From: Mesonia algae
GTDB lineage: Bacteria; Bacteroidota; Bacteroidia; Flavobacteriales; Flavobacteriaceae
Reading direction: 5' to 3'
NCBI RefSeq assembly: GCF_003253545.1
Contig: NZ_QKYV01000002.1
Span: 248,001 to 312,000, forward strand
DNA length: 64,000 nucleotides
The notes below the pieces were generated by a model. That model saw only the letters and a list, made by a program, of their open reading frames with translations, searched no databases and had not been told where the DNA came from. Positions 7,722 to 16,563 of this stretch are shown here, piece by piece; within the stretch, counting starts at the first letter, position 1; each line of letters starts with the position of its first letter. Both the position numbers and the translations under genes were made by a program.

Positions 7722-9832
7722 TCTATTACCGCCAAAGCTAAACGAATACTATGGTATGGGACTTGCTCTTCAAAATACTCATAGTAAGGTTTTAGACCCT
7801 CGGGTGATTTTAATTCCGCTTTAGCTTTTTTAATTTTTTGTACCACTTCTTGAGTCACATAATTATAGATAGGGATGTCTTTCCCTTCGGCATATAATTT
7901 TGCTAAGTGAGAGTAAATGGTAGTTTCGCTTAAATTTCTTTCTTTAGAAATTACTGCTATAGATTTTTTTTCTTGTAAAAGCTTAAGGGTTTTAAGGTAA
8001 GTATCTCCTTTTTTCTTTTTCTTCTTAGGTTTAGATTTAAGATACTCTCTTACTACAGCAATGAATTCGTTTCCGTAAACTTCTAGCTTACGCTGACCTA
8101 CACCACTAACTTTCACAAATTCGCTCTCACTTAGGGGACGTTCTCTTTCAATTTCTTTTAAGGTAGCATCATTAAACACTAAGTAAGCGGGTATGTTCTC
8201 TTCTAAAGAAATTTGATAACGCAATTTTCTTAAACGTTCAAAAAGACTATCTGGCTTAGATTTAGTGGTCTCTTTAGCCGCTTTTTGTTGCTTTTCTTTT
8301 TGTTCTTTAAGACTTTGTGGTTTAGTTAAAAATACCTTCTCTTTTTCAAATAATACCTTTTTAGAAAATGCCGTGAGTTGTAAACTATTATGAAGATGAA
8401 AAGCAATCTCACAATATCCTTGATTGATTAACTGAGTTAAATAATGCTGCCAGTCTCTCCAAGAAATATCACTTCCAATGCCATAAGTTTTTAATTGTTG
8501 GTAATTCTTCTCTAAGATGACTTGGTTTTGTGCTCCTCGCAATACATCGATCACAACTCCTGCTGGAGCCGCTTCTTTAAGCCTTGCAATGCTAGAAAGT
8601 AGTTTTTGTGCAATCACCGTCCCGTTAAAAAATTCTGGAGGATTTTTACATACGTCGCAATTTCCGCAGTTTTCCGCTAATAATTCTCCAAAATAACCCA
8701 ATAGTATTTTTCTTCTGCAATCGGTAGCTTCAGAAAATTGTGTCATCCGGTCTAATTTCGCATTTTGTAATTCCTCATTACTCGCACCTTCGGTAAAACG
8801 CCTTAGCTGAATTACGTCTGCATACGTATGAAAAAGTAAAGCGTGGGAGGGAAGTCCGTCTCTTCCAGCTCTTCCTATTTCTTGATAGTAGCCTTCCAAA
8901 TTTTTAGGCATATTGTAATGAATCACATACCTAACGTTAGATTTATCGATTCCCATTCCAAAAGCAACAGTAGCACAAACCACTTTAGTTTTATCAAAAA
9001 TAAAATCTTCTTGAACCTTAGATCGTTGCTCAAAGTTTAAACCTGCATGATAAGCGGTAGCTTCAATACCTTTATTTTGGAGTTTTTCAGCTAGAGTTTC
9101 GGTTCCTTTTCGGCTTAAGCAATAGATAATTCCCGATTCTCCTTCTCTTTTTTCTACAAATTGAAGTATTTGTGCCACTCGATTAGTTGCTGGTCGCACT
9201 TCAATTTCTATATTTTTTCGATCAAAAGAACTGATAAATTGTTGGGCATGCGGAATGTTTAGCTGTTTTACAATGTCTTGCCGCGTAGCTTTATCCGCAG
9301 TAGCGGTAAGTGCAATAATAGGAGTTTCTGAAAAAGTTTTCTTTAAGAATCCTAATTGTTGATAGGAAGGCCTAAAATCGTGACCCCAAGATGAGATACA
9401 ATGCGCTTCATCTATAGCGATACAGTTAAAATAAATAGGTTTTAAAATGTCGCTCAAGGCGGAAAGACTCTCAGGCGCTACATATAAGAGTTTTAATTGT
9501 CGCTCATAGACTTGCTTGATAATCTCTTGCTGTTCCTCACTACTCTGACTGCTATTAAAATAGGCTGCAGCAATCCCGTTTGCTTTTAAACCATCTACTT
9601 GATCTTTCATCAAGGCGATTAAAGGGGAAATAACCAATGTAGTACCTTCTAATAGTAAAGAGGGAAGTTGATAGCAAATAGATTTACCACCACCCGTAGG
9701 CATAATAACCAGAACATCTTCCTTATTTAAAACATGTGTAATAATATCTTCTTGCTGACTTCTAAACGTGTCATAACCGAAGTATTTTTTTAAAGTAGGA
9801 TAGAGTTGTTCTTTATAGGTTTGGGCAATCAT
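7706..9832 (-). CDS. recQ: ATP-dependent DNA helicase RecQ
   Basis: This 708-residue superfamily-2 DNA helicase has the full RecQ layout: helicase core with MPTGGGKS at 44-51 and DEAH at 141-144 (in AIDEAHCISSWG), QxxGRxGRDG-type motif VI, a zinc-binding cysteine set (C near 372, then CGNCDVC at about 388-394), an RQC winged helix, an HRDC domain (about 530-600, ending with SGVGQRKLEVYG) and an additional C-terminal helix-turn-helix region (about 615-670). It resolves forks and recombination intermediates. It is monocistronic, convergent with the DEAD-box gene, and has a -7 element TAACTTTG on its own strand at 9853-9860. Confidence 0.96.
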   Translation of the reverse strand: MIAQTYKEQLYPTLKKYFGYDTFRSQQEDIITHVLNKEDVLVIMPTGGGKSICYQLPSLLLEGTTLVISPLIALMKDQVDGLKANGIAAAYFNSSQSSEEQQEIIKQVYERQLKLLYVAPESLSALSDILKPIYFNCIAIDEAHCISSWGHDFRPSYQQLGFLKKTFSETPIIALTATADKATRQDIVKQLNIPHAQQFISSFDRKNIEIEVRPATNRVAQILQFVEKREGESGIIYCLSRKGTETLAEKLQNKGIEATAYHAGLNFEQRSKVQEDFIFDKTKVVCATVAFGMGIDKSNVRYVIHYNMPKNLEGYYQEIGRAGRDGLPSHALLFHTYADVIQLRRFTEGASNEELQNAKLDRMTQFSEATDCRRKILLGYFGELLAENCGNCDVCKNPPEFFNGTVIAQKLLSSIARLKEAAPAGVVIDVLRGAQNQVILEKNYQQLKTYGIGSDISWRDWQHYLTQLINQGYCEIAFHLHNSLQLTAFSKKVLFEKEKVFLTKPQSLKEQKEKQQKAAKETTKSKPDSLFERLRKLRYQISLEENIPAYLVFNDATLKEIERERPLSESEFVKVSGVGQRKLEVYGNEFIAVVREYLKSKPKKKKKKGDTYLKTLKLLQEKKSIAVISKERNLSETTIYSHLAKLYAEGKDIPIYNYVTQEVVQKIKKAKAELKSPEGLKPYYEYFEEQVPYHSIRLALAVIEKSGN

Positions 9833-9852
9833 AAAAATATAGAATAAGATTG

Positions 9853-9860
9853 CAAAGTTA
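9853..9860 (-). promoter_or_regulatory. -7 promoter element for recQ
   Basis: Minus-strand TAACTTTG matches TAnnTTTG exactly and lies about 20 bp upstream of the recQ start; no convincing -33 element is visible. Confidence 0.5.
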
Positions 9861-9887
9861 GCTAAAACAAAGCGGATACATATAAAA

Positions 9888-9914
9888 AAAGCGTCTTCTA
9901 ATAAGAGACGCTTT
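9888..9914 (-). terminator. Rho-independent terminator of the small acidic protein gene
   Basis: Nine-bp inverted repeat AAAGCGTCT / AGACGCTTT with an 8-9 nt loop; on the minus strand it is followed by a run of T. It lies downstream of the gene ending at 9938. Confidence 0.75.
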
Positions 9915-9937
9915 GCTTTTACTTAAAACTGGAGTAT

Positions 9938-10222
9938 TTAGTTTTTTGTACTATGATCTTCTTCCAAATCATTGTTATTACCACCTTGACTGTAAATATC
10001 GTTTTCTTCATCTTTTAACCCAGTAGTTCCTCTGTTTTTCTTTGCTTTATCTGAATGAGGAACATCTAGATCTTTCCCTTCAAAATCTGGCTTTCTTTTG
10101 CGATTTCTTAAGACTTCATCGTCACCACCATCGGTATGCACGTTTTCATTATTTAAACGTTCTTTTTCTTGTGGTGTAATTTCACTGTTGTAATCCTCTG
10201 GCTTATTGTTTTTAGTCTTCAT
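9938..10222 (-). CDS. Small highly charged hydrophilic protein, unknown function
   Basis: The 94-residue product is rich in Asp, Glu, Lys, Asn and Gly, has no hydrophobic segment and no cysteine, and looks intrinsically disordered. Repeated acidic-basic patches (DGGDDEVLRNRKRKPDFEG, LKDEENDIYSQGGNNND) resemble small stress-associated hydrophilic proteins found in many Flavobacteriaceae, but I do not recognise a named family. It has its own terminator and is separated by about 150 bp from the divergent MFS gene, so it appears to be a single-gene unit. The lack of a stop over 94 codons and the flanking terminator support it being a real gene. Confidence 0.7.
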   Translation of the reverse strand: MKTKNNKPEDYNSEITPQEKERLNNENVHTDGGDDEVLRNRKRKPDFEGKDLDVPHSDKAKKNRGTTGLKDEENDIYSQGGNNNDLEEDHSTKN

Positions 10223-10342
10223 AGTTTTTTATTTTTAAATTACAGAAAACTCTATGTATCGTCTTAGACTTTAACTTCCTTTAACAGCAAAATCTAAAGA
10301 GAACTTTAATAAGATTTCTAGACATCTTTGAGGTAAAACCCG

Positions 10343-10350
10343 TAATTTTG
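10343..10350 (+). promoter_or_regulatory. -7 promoter element for the MFS-Crp operon
   Basis: TAATTTTG matches TAnnTTTG and is 26 bp upstream of the MFS ATG; a TTTG at 10327 is too close to be a standard -33 element. Confidence 0.5.
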
Positions 10351-10375
10351 ATAAGCAATTACCTTTTATATTTAA

Positions 10376-11647
10376 ATGTCTAAAAATGATCCATACGCAG
10401 CTTTGCGTTATAAAGAATTTAATATTTTTTTACTGGTAAGGTTTGCCATGGTTTTTGCTTGGTCCATGCAATTTATTGTGATAGAATGGGAGGTGTATAG
10501 CATTACTAAAAATCCGCTTTCACTAGGAATCATTGGTCTTATGGAAGTTATCCCTGCTGTTTCTTTGGCTTTATTTGCAGGACATATTGTAGATCAAAAG
10601 GAAAAGAAAAAGTTACTTTTCAAGTGCCTATTTGGTTTCTCGGTCATTAGCATAGGCTTATTTCTTTTAACCTGGCCTAAGATCATTTCGGGCTACGAAC
10701 AAAACTATATACTATATGCTATTTACGGATTGGTTTTCCTTGGCGGAATTGTTCGCGCTTTTATGGGACCTACGATCTTTTCTCTATTTTCATTAATTGT
10801 TCCTAAAAAAGTATACCCCAACGCAGCTACTTGGAGTAGTTCGGTTTGGCAAATGGGGGCAGTTCTAGGTCCGGCATTAGCAGGTTTCTCCATACATTGG
10901 ATAGGCGTTCATTGGTCGATGTGTCTTATTTTTGGATTTTCATTAGTGGCCTTAATCGGTTTATCTCAAATTTCAACAAAACCTATCTTAAATCCTAATA
11001 TTGGAGAGAATGTATTTAAAAGTCTTCGGGAGGGAGTAAAGTTTGTTATTAATACCAAAGTAATTCTTGGAGCTTTAACTTTAGATATGATTGCCGTACT
11101 TTTTGGAGGAGCAGTAGCTTTATTACCCGTTTTTGCGCAAGATATTCTAAAAGTCGGACCCGAAGGTTTTGGAGTTTTACGGGCAGCTCCAGCGGTAGGT
11201 GCATTACTCACTATGTTTACATCAGCTTATTTTCCTTTAAATAAAAATGCAGGATTAAAACTCTTATTAGCCGTATTTTTATTTGGAGCAAGTATTGTTA
11301 CTTTTGGAATGTCTAATATTTTCTGGATCTCTGTAATGGCTTTATTTTTTAGTGGTATAACCGATGGGATATCTATGGTAATTCGCCAAACCATACTTCA
11401 ATTGAAGACACCAGACCATATGCGAGGGAGAGTGGCGTCAGTTAATTCTATGTTTATAGGCTCTTCTAATGAATTAGGTGCTTTTGAAAGTGGTCTAACT
11501 GCAAAACTTATGGGAACGGTAACCGCAGTGGTGTTTGGAGGGACAATGACTATGATAACGGTAGCAAGTACAGGAGTTTTCTTTCCTAAATTAAGAAAAT
11601 TAGATTTACAAAAAGATATGGAAGATCATAATAAAAACAATATGTAA
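10376..11647 (+). CDS. MFS transporter, EntS/MFS_3-like exporter
   Basis: A 423-residue inner-membrane protein with twelve predicted membrane segments in two six-helix halves. The N-terminal sequence (RYKEFNIFLLVRFAMVFAW, then AGHIVDQKEKKKLL in the loop between helices 2 and 3) is typical of the MFS_3 group that includes the enterobactin exporter EntS. Substrate is unknown. Its stop codon is directly followed by the ATG of a Crp/Fnr regulator with no spacer, so the two are translationally coupled and the regulator probably controls this exporter or the next operon. A C-terminal conserved segment MRGRVASVNSMFIGSSNELG is present, and the length is normal. Confidence 0.9.
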   Translation: MSKNDPYAALRYKEFNIFLLVRFAMVFAWSMQFIVIEWEVYSITKNPLSLGIIGLMEVIPAVSLALFAGHIVDQKEKKKLLFKCLFGFSVISIGLFLLTWPKIISGYEQNYILYAIYGLVFLGGIVRAFMGPTIFSLFSLIVPKKVYPNAATWSSSVWQMGAVLGPALAGFSIHWIGVHWSMCLIFGFSLVALIGLSQISTKPILNPNIGENVFKSLREGVKFVINTKVILGALTLDMIAVLFGGAVALLPVFAQDILKVGPEGFGVLRAAPAVGALLTMFTSAYFPLNKNAGLKLLLAVFLFGASIVTFGMSNIFWISVMALFFSGITDGISMVIRQTILQLKTPDHMRGRVASVNSMFIGSSNELGAFESGLTAKLMGTVTAVVFGGTMTMITVASTGVFFPKLRKLDLQKDMEDHNKNNM

Positions 11648-12217
11648 ATGAGTAAAATAATATCTCATGTAGAAAAAATAATATCCCTTTCCGATAAGGA
11701 AAAAGAAGAATTTCTTAGCATTTTACAACACCTTAGCTTAAAAAAGAAAACACTTCTAATCAGGCCTGGAGAAAAAGTAGAACACGAATATTATATCTTA
11801 AAAGGAAGTTTAATCGCTTATTATCTAGACCAAAACGATAACCAACATATCATTCAATTTTCTATAGAAGACTGGTGGATTAGTGATTTTGAAGCTTTCT
11901 TTAAAGAAGAACCTGCAAAGTTATACGTACAGGCAAATGAAGATTGTGAACTTCTAGCCATTCATAAAGAAGCTTTAGAAACGCTATACCAACGCATACC
12001 CTCGTTCGAAAGATTTTTTAGAATAAAAACTACAGGTGCGTTTGTATCCTTAAGACAACGTATTTTATCTTCTTTACAAAAAAACAGTAAAGAGCGCTAT
12101 GTAGAATTTTGTAAACAGTATCCCACTATGGAAAAACGTTTCGCAAACTATCACATTGCTAACTATTTAGGTATTAAAGCAGAAAGTTTAAGTCGCATTC
12201 GTAAAGAATTAGCATAG
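11648..12217 (+). CDS. Crp/Fnr family transcriptional regulator
   Basis: The 189-residue protein has an N-terminal cyclic-nucleotide-binding-like jelly roll (about 20-130) and a C-terminal helix-turn-helix at about 168-189 (HIANYLGIKAESLSRIRKE). The recognition helix contains E-x-x-S-R, the same spacing as E209/S212/R213 of E. coli Fnr that read TTGAY half-sites. No N-terminal cysteine cluster is visible, so it is not an Fe-S Fnr. It follows the MFS gene with no gap and ends about 90 bp before the DJ-1/OYE/ADH operon, whose promoter carries a partial Fnr-like palindrome at 12242-12255. Control of that operon is an inference from position and site. Confidence 0.9.
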   Translation: MSKIISHVEKIISLSDKEKEEFLSILQHLSLKKKTLLIRPGEKVEHEYYILKGSLIAYYLDQNDNQHIIQFSIEDWWISDFEAFFKEEPAKLYVQANEDCELLAIHKEALETLYQRIPSFERFFRIKTTGAFVSLRQRILSSLQKNSKERYVEFCKQYPTMEKRFANYHIANYLGIKAESLSRIRKELA

Positions 12218-12241
12218 ATTAACATTTTTTAACGCTATCAC

Positions 12242-12255
12242 CTAACTTAAGTCAA
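12242..12255 (+). promoter_or_regulatory. Candidate Crp/Fnr operator upstream of the DJ-1/OYE/ADH operon
   Basis: CTAACTTAAGTCAA: the right half-site GTCAA and the TTAA centre are identical to the perfect palindrome at 53523-53536, the left half-site matches 3 of 5 positions. Its centre is 30.5 bp before the start of the -7 element at 12279, against 29.5 bp for the three sites near 53 kb. Confidence 0.5.
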
Positions 12256-12278
12256 CCTCAAAAACAGGTTATTCTTCC

Positions 12279-12286
12279 TAAATTTG
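12279..12286 (+). promoter_or_regulatory. -7 promoter element of the DJ-1/OYE/ADH operon
   Basis: TAAATTTG matches TAnnTTTG, 19 bp before the ATG at 12306; no TTG at the expected -33 position, consistent with activator dependence. Confidence 0.6.
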
Positions 12287-12305
12287 TCTGAAAAAAAAAT
12301 TGACT

Positions 12306-12986
12306 ATGAAAAAGATTTTATTTGTACTTACAAGCAACGATAAATTAGGAGATACAGGGAATAAGACTGGTTTTTGGATTGAAGAATTTGCAGCTCCATA
12401 TTACATGTTAAAAGATGCAGGTCATGAGGTAACTTTATCATCACCTAAAGGGGGACAACCTCCTATAGATCCAAGTAGTGAATCTGAAGATGCCCAAACA
12501 GAAAGCACAAAACGTTTTTATAACGATAAAGAGACACAAGAAACTCTTTCTTCTACACTTCAACTTTCAGAGGTAGACCAAAAAGATTACGATGCTTTGT
12601 TTTATCCAGGCGGACACGGAGTTTTATGGGATTTGGTAGAAGATAAAGATTCTAAAGAAATTATAGAAAGTTTTTACAACAACAATAAGCCAGTCTCTTT
12701 TGTATGCCACGCTCCAGCGGTTTTAAAAAATATTAAAAATTCTAACGGTGAACCCTTAGTAAAAGGTAAAAAAGTAACTGGGTTTACGAATCAAGAAGAA
12801 GATGCGGTTCAGCTTACTAACGTTGTTCCTTTCCTTTTAGAAGATATGCTAATTGAAAATGGGGGAGAGTATAGTAAAATTGAAGATTGGCAACCTTATG
12901 CCGTTCAAGACGGATTGTTGATTACAGGTCAAAATCCTGCATCTTCTGAAAAAGTAGCCGATTTACTTATGAAAACTTTAAGCTAA
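12306..12986 (+). CDS. DJ-1/PfpI superfamily protein, Hsp31-like (type 1 glutamine amidotransferase fold)
   Basis: This 226-residue protein (start at the ATG 12306; a TTG six bases upstream is an artefact of the open frame) belongs to the Hsp31-like branch of the DJ-1 superfamily. The nucleophile elbow is SFVCHAP with Cys134 and His135, and the partner acid is in WIEE (Glu26). Members act as glyoxalase III, deglycase or chaperone under electrophile stress. It is first in an operon with an Old Yellow Enzyme and a zinc alcohol dehydrogenase, fitting a reactive-carbonyl detoxification unit; the next ATG follows its stop immediately. Biochemical activity of this particular protein is inferred. 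Confidence 0.9.
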   Translation: MKKILFVLTSNDKLGDTGNKTGFWIEEFAAPYYMLKDAGHEVTLSSPKGGQPPIDPSSESEDAQTESTKRFYNDKETQETLSSTLQLSEVDQKDYDALFYPGGHGVLWDLVEDKDSKEIIESFYNNNKPVSFVCHAPAVLKNIKNSNGEPLVKGKKVTGFTNQEEDAVQLTNVVPFLLEDMLIENGGEYSKIEDWQPYAVQDGLLITGQNPASSEKVADLLMKTLS

Positions 12987-14087
12987 ATGAAAAAACAAGC
13001 ATTATTACAAGATTATAACCTTAACGGATTAAAACTACCTAACAGAATAGCTATGGCTCCCATGACACGGAGTAGAGCTACTAATCCAGAAAAAAAAGCT
13101 ACTGCAGATTTACAAGGTGAATATTATAAACAGCGATTCTCTGCTGGGTTGTTAATTACTGAAGGATCTCAAGTCTCAGAAGAAGCTGTAGGCTATGTAA
13201 ATACGCCTGGTATTTATTCTAAAGAGCAAGTAGAAGGTTGGAAAGAGGTGACGCAAATGGTACACGAAGCTAACGGAAGAATTTTTATTCAACTTTGGCA
13301 CGTAGGTAGAATGTCTCACCCAGATTTTCATAATGGTAAAAAGCCCTTATCTGCTTCAGCAATTAATCCCAACTCGCAATCATATACTCCAGATGGTTTT
13401 AAAGATACGGTAACACCTAAGGAAATGAGTTTAGAAGATATTAAAAGAACTATTAAAGATTTTGCGAACGCAGGAAAAAATGCGATGGATGCAGGCTTTG
13501 ATGGGGTAGAAATTCATTCTTCTAACGGATATTTATTTCACCAATTTTTTAATGCCACTTCCAACACGCGAGAAGATGAATATGGAGGAAGTATCGAGAA
13601 AAGAGCTAAATTTTTGTTTGATGTTATCGATGCAATGAAGGAGGTAATGCCAGAGCAAAAAATAGGATTACGTTTAAATCCCTCTCTTCACGGTATATTT
13701 GGAATGGAAATGGACGAGGAAACTATACCTACTTTTGATTATATTGTATCAAAATTAAATAACTATGATTTAGCTTATCTACACTTATCTGAACCTTTTA
13801 ACGATGTATCGGAAGTTCCTTATGCCATAGAAGAAATTGCAAAACACTATAGACCTTTATATAAAGGAACTTTAATGATTAATGCAGGGTTTGATCAAGA
13901 AAAAGGAAATAAAGTTATTGAAGATGGTGATGCCGATTTAGTAGCTTATGGTAAACCTTACATTTCCAATCCAGATTTAGTAGAGCGTTTTGAAAAAGGT
14001 GTAGAACTATCCAAATGGGATGAAGACACTTTTTACGTTCCTGGTAAAGAAGGTTATTTAGATTACGAAACGAAAGCAAGAACATAA
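12987..14087 (+). CDS. Old Yellow Enzyme family alkene reductase (NemA-like)
   Basis: A 366-residue FMN-dependent TIM-barrel. The N-terminal NRIAMAPMTRSRA carries the FMN-binding loop, and HSSNGYLFHQF holds the substrate-anion-binding His177/Asn180 pair and Tyr182 as proton-donor region. TREDEYGGSIEKR is the conserved loop after the active site. These enzymes reduce activated C=C bonds of enals, maleimides and nitro compounds with NAD(P)H. It starts directly at the end of the DJ-1 gene and precedes an alcohol dehydrogenase by 11 bp, so the operon could reduce both the C=C and C=O of alpha,beta-unsaturated carbonyls. Confidence 0.93.
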   Translation: MKKQALLQDYNLNGLKLPNRIAMAPMTRSRATNPEKKATADLQGEYYKQRFSAGLLITEGSQVSEEAVGYVNTPGIYSKEQVEGWKEVTQMVHEANGRIFIQLWHVGRMSHPDFHNGKKPLSASAINPNSQSYTPDGFKDTVTPKEMSLEDIKRTIKDFANAGKNAMDAGFDGVEIHSSNGYLFHQFFNATSNTREDEYGGSIEKRAKFLFDVIDAMKEVMPEQKIGLRLNPSLHGIFGMEMDEETIPTFDYIVSKLNNYDLAYLHLSEPFNDVSEVPYAIEEIAKHYRPLYKGTLMINAGFDQEKGNKVIEDGDADLVAYGKPYISNPDLVERFEKGVELSKWDEDTFYVPGKEGYLDYETKART

Positions 14088-14098
14088 AAAATAAAATT

Positions 14099-15148
14099 AT
14101 GAGTCAGGTAAAAGCATACGGTGCACAAGATAAAGACGCCGATTTAAAACAAATAGATATTGAACGTCGAGAAGTAAAAGACAAGGACGTTAAAATACAA
14201 ATTACGTATTGTGGGGTTTGTCATAGTGATATTCACACCGTAAGAAATGACTGGGGAGGTTCTAAATATCCAGTAGTTCCCGGCCACGAAATTATAGGTA
14301 AAGTAGTAGAAGTAGGAAACCAAGTTTCTAACTTTAAAGAAGGAGACTTAGTAGGTGTAGGTTGTATGGTTGACTCCTGTAGAGAGTGTGATCCTTGTAA
14401 AAATGACCTTGAACAATTCTGCGAGAACGGAATGGTGGGAACCTATAATGGAAAAGATAAACATTTGGGAGGTCATACCTTTGGGGGATACTCAGAGATG
14501 ATTGTGGTAGAAGAACATTTTGTGCTTTCTATTCCAAAAAATTTAGATGAAAAGGCAGTTGCACCATTATTGTGTGCTGGTATTACTACCTATTCGCCAT
14601 TACGCCATTGGAATGTACAAGAAGGAGACAAAGTTGGAGTAATTGGCCTTGGTGGATTAGGACATATGGGAATTAAATTAGCACACGCTATGGGAGCTAA
14701 AGTGGTTATGATCACTACCTCTCCAAAGAAAGCAGAAGATGCGAAAAGATTGGGTGCAGATGAAGTACTTATTTCTAAAGATGAAGAGGCTATGAAAAAG
14801 CATGCTAATTCTTTTGATTTTCTTTTAAATACAGTTCCTGTAAAACATGATATTAATCCTTACTTAGCCTTATTAAAAATTGATGCCACAATGGTGATGG
14901 TAGGGGCAATAGAGCCTTTAGAGCCTATGCACGGTGGAAGTTTGATTATGGGTAGAAAACGTGTAGCCGGATCTTTAATTGGGGGGATTAAAGAAACCCA
15001 AGAAATGTTAGACTTTTGTGGGGAACACAATGTAGTAAGTGATGTAGAAGTGATTGATATGCAGAATATAAATGATGCTTACGAGCGTGTAGTAAATTCT
15101 GATGTCAAATATCGTTTTGTTATTGATATGGAATCGCTAAGAAACTAG
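14099..15148 (+). CDS. Zinc-dependent NAD(P)-alcohol dehydrogenase (YahK/CAD-like)
   Basis: A 349-residue medium-chain dehydrogenase. Catalytic zinc ligands are Cys41 (GVCHSD) and His63 (PGHE); the structural zinc site is Cys94, Cys97, Cys100 and Cys108. The Rossmann loop GLGGLGHMG is at about 178-186. The sequence is of the cinnamyl-alcohol-dehydrogenase/YahK type, broad-specificity aldehyde reductases that prefer NADPH. It is the last gene of the DJ-1/OYE operon, followed by a terminator-like hairpin. All metal ligands are intact, so an active enzyme is expected; the physiological aldehyde is unknown. Confidence 0.93.
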   Translation: MSQVKAYGAQDKDADLKQIDIERREVKDKDVKIQITYCGVCHSDIHTVRNDWGGSKYPVVPGHEIIGKVVEVGNQVSNFKEGDLVGVGCMVDSCRECDPCKNDLEQFCENGMVGTYNGKDKHLGGHTFGGYSEMIVVEEHFVLSIPKNLDEKAVAPLLCAGITTYSPLRHWNVQEGDKVGVIGLGGLGHMGIKLAHAMGAKVVMITTSPKKAEDAKRLGADEVLISKDEEAMKKHANSFDFLLNTVPVKHDINPYLALLKIDATMVMVGAIEPLEPMHGGSLIMGRKRVAGSLIGGIKETQEMLDFCGEHNVVSDVEVIDMQNINDAYERVVNSDVKYRFVIDMESLRN

Positions 15149-15176
15149 TGATATTTCATTTTTAATATTTTAAAAT

Positions 15177-15225
15177 AAAAAGAGGCTATTTATAAGGGGT
15201 ATACTTTATGGACAGTCTCTTTTTT
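15177..15225 (+). terminator. Terminator of the DJ-1/OYE/ADH operon
   Basis: AAAAAGAGGCT pairs with AGTCTCTTTTTT (one mismatch) across a 26-nt loop and ends in a run of T. Confidence 0.6.
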
Positions 15226-15295
15226 TACCTCGACTATTAAGGAAAATGTAAGGGAGACCTTAGATTTTTTTGTAGTTTTAGGCTAAAATTATAAA

Positions 15296-15955
15296 ATGCA
15301 TATTCATCACCTATTAAGCGAAAACTCGGTCGCCAATACTTTTATTAGTGAATTAAGAAATGTAGAGGTACAAAAAGATCAAATGCGCTTTCGCAGAAAT
15401 ATAGAACGTGTAGGAGAAATTTTAAGTTACGAACTTAGTAAAAAACTATCCTACCAGCCTCAAACTATAACAACTCCCTTGGGAGAATCTAGCCTTCAAA
15501 CGATTAAAAATGAGCTGGTAATTTGCTCTATTTTAAGAGCAGGTTTGCCTTTACACCAAGGCTTACTTAATTATTTTGATAAAGCAGAAAATTCTTTTAT
15601 TTCGGCTTACCGACACCATCCCAATAATGATGATGAATTTGAGATTAAAGTAGAATATTTAGCTTCTCCTTCGTTAGAGGATAAAACTTTAATTTTAGCA
15701 GATCCTATGCTAGCTACGGGTCGGTCTTTTGTAAATGTTTTTAAGGCGCTAAAGGATGTAGGCCAACCTAAAGAAATTCATTTGGTTGCTGTAATTGGTG
15801 CAGAAGAAGGTATTCAACTTTTAGAAAAAGAGTTTCCAGAGCATACCCATTTATGGATCGCTACTATAGATCCGCATTTAAATGATAAAGGATATATCGT
15901 ACCAGGTCTTGGCGATGCTGGCGATTTATGTTATGGCAGTAAAATGCAACATTAA
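15296..15955 (+). CDS. upp: Uracil phosphoribosyltransferase
   Basis: A 219-residue type I phosphoribosyltransferase that makes UMP from uracil and PRPP. The PRPP loop is LILADPMLATGRS at about 139-151, preceded by the conserved ICSILRAGLPLHQG (about 77-90), and the uracil-recognition end GLGDAGDLCYG is near the C-terminus. The length is normal for upp. The stop codon is one base from the ATG of the GNAT gene, so the two are cotranscribed. Confidence 0.93.
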   Translation: MHIHHLLSENSVANTFISELRNVEVQKDQMRFRRNIERVGEILSYELSKKLSYQPQTITTPLGESSLQTIKNELVICSILRAGLPLHQGLLNYFDKAENSFISAYRHHPNNDDEFEIKVEYLASPSLEDKTLILADPMLATGRSFVNVFKALKDVGQPKEIHLVAVIGAEEGIQLLEKEFPEHTHLWIATIDPHLNDKGYIVPGLGDAGDLCYGSKMQH

Positions 15956-15956
15956 T

Positions 15957-16472
15957 ATGGATTATTTTCAGCAGGAAACCGAACGCTTACGTTTTAGAAA
16001 ATTAACCGAAAATGATATTTCCAGCTGGGCGGAATTTTTCGTGAATAACGACCGACTACAATTCTTTAATTTTGATTTATCTAAAAGTAAAGAAACCTTA
16101 GCGGAAGAGTGGATTCAACTTCAGTTAAATAGATATAAAAACGAGCAATATGGTCATTTAGCAGCAGAACTTAAAACCGACGGAACGCTTATCGGTTTAT
16201 CTGGAATTCTTCCTAGAAAACTTAAAGGACAACAAGAATATGAAGTTGCTTATTCATTAAAACCCGCTTATTGGGGTAAAGGTTATGGCACCGAAATGGC
16301 TACTTGTATAAAAAACTTTGGTTTTAAGAACTTAGACACAAAACGTTTAATTTCTATGATATCTATTGGAAATCAAGCTTCTATTCACGTAGCTCAAAAG
16401 AACGAAATGTCGCTTCTTTTTAATACCCACTATCAAGGTGAAGAGGTACACGTATACGGCGTAACCCGTTAA
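15957..16472 (+). CDS. GNAT family N-acetyltransferase (RimJ/RimL-like)
   Basis: The 171-residue protein starts at ATG 15957, directly after the upp stop; the longer in-frame opening from 15882 lies inside upp and is rejected. It opens with ETERLRFRKLTENDISSW, the standard start of the Acetyltransf_3 group, and contains KPAYWGKGYGTEM, the acetyl-CoA pyrophosphate loop. The substrate is unknown; relatives acetylate ribosomal proteins, small molecules or antibiotics. It is coupled to upp by a one-base gap. Confidence 0.88.
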   Translation: MDYFQQETERLRFRKLTENDISSWAEFFVNNDRLQFFNFDLSKSKETLAEEWIQLQLNRYKNEQYGHLAAELKTDGTLIGLSGILPRKLKGQQEYEVAYSLKPAYWGKGYGTEMATCIKNFGFKNLDTKRLISMISIGNQASIHVAQKNEMSLLFNTHYQGEEVHVYGVTR

Positions 16473-16563
16473 AATTCTCTGGATATTATTAGTTATTAAA
16501 TTGATTTTTATACCCTAGCAACTAAAATTACTTAGAAAACAGCCAGAATGCTGTGAAATACAT

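Noticed and set aside
10348-10361. TTGATAAGCAATTA upstream of the MFS gene as a further Fnr-like box
   Set aside because: The right half-site AATTA does not match RTCAA and the motif overlaps the -7 element, so it lacks the conserved spacing of the other four sites.
12300-12305. TTG start for the DJ-1 gene
   Set aside because: ATG 12306 fits the family start and the -7 element spacing; two extra codons are not needed.
15882-15956. N-terminal extension of the GNAT gene
   Set aside because: It overlaps the upp coding sequence and the family start is at 15957, directly after the upp stop.
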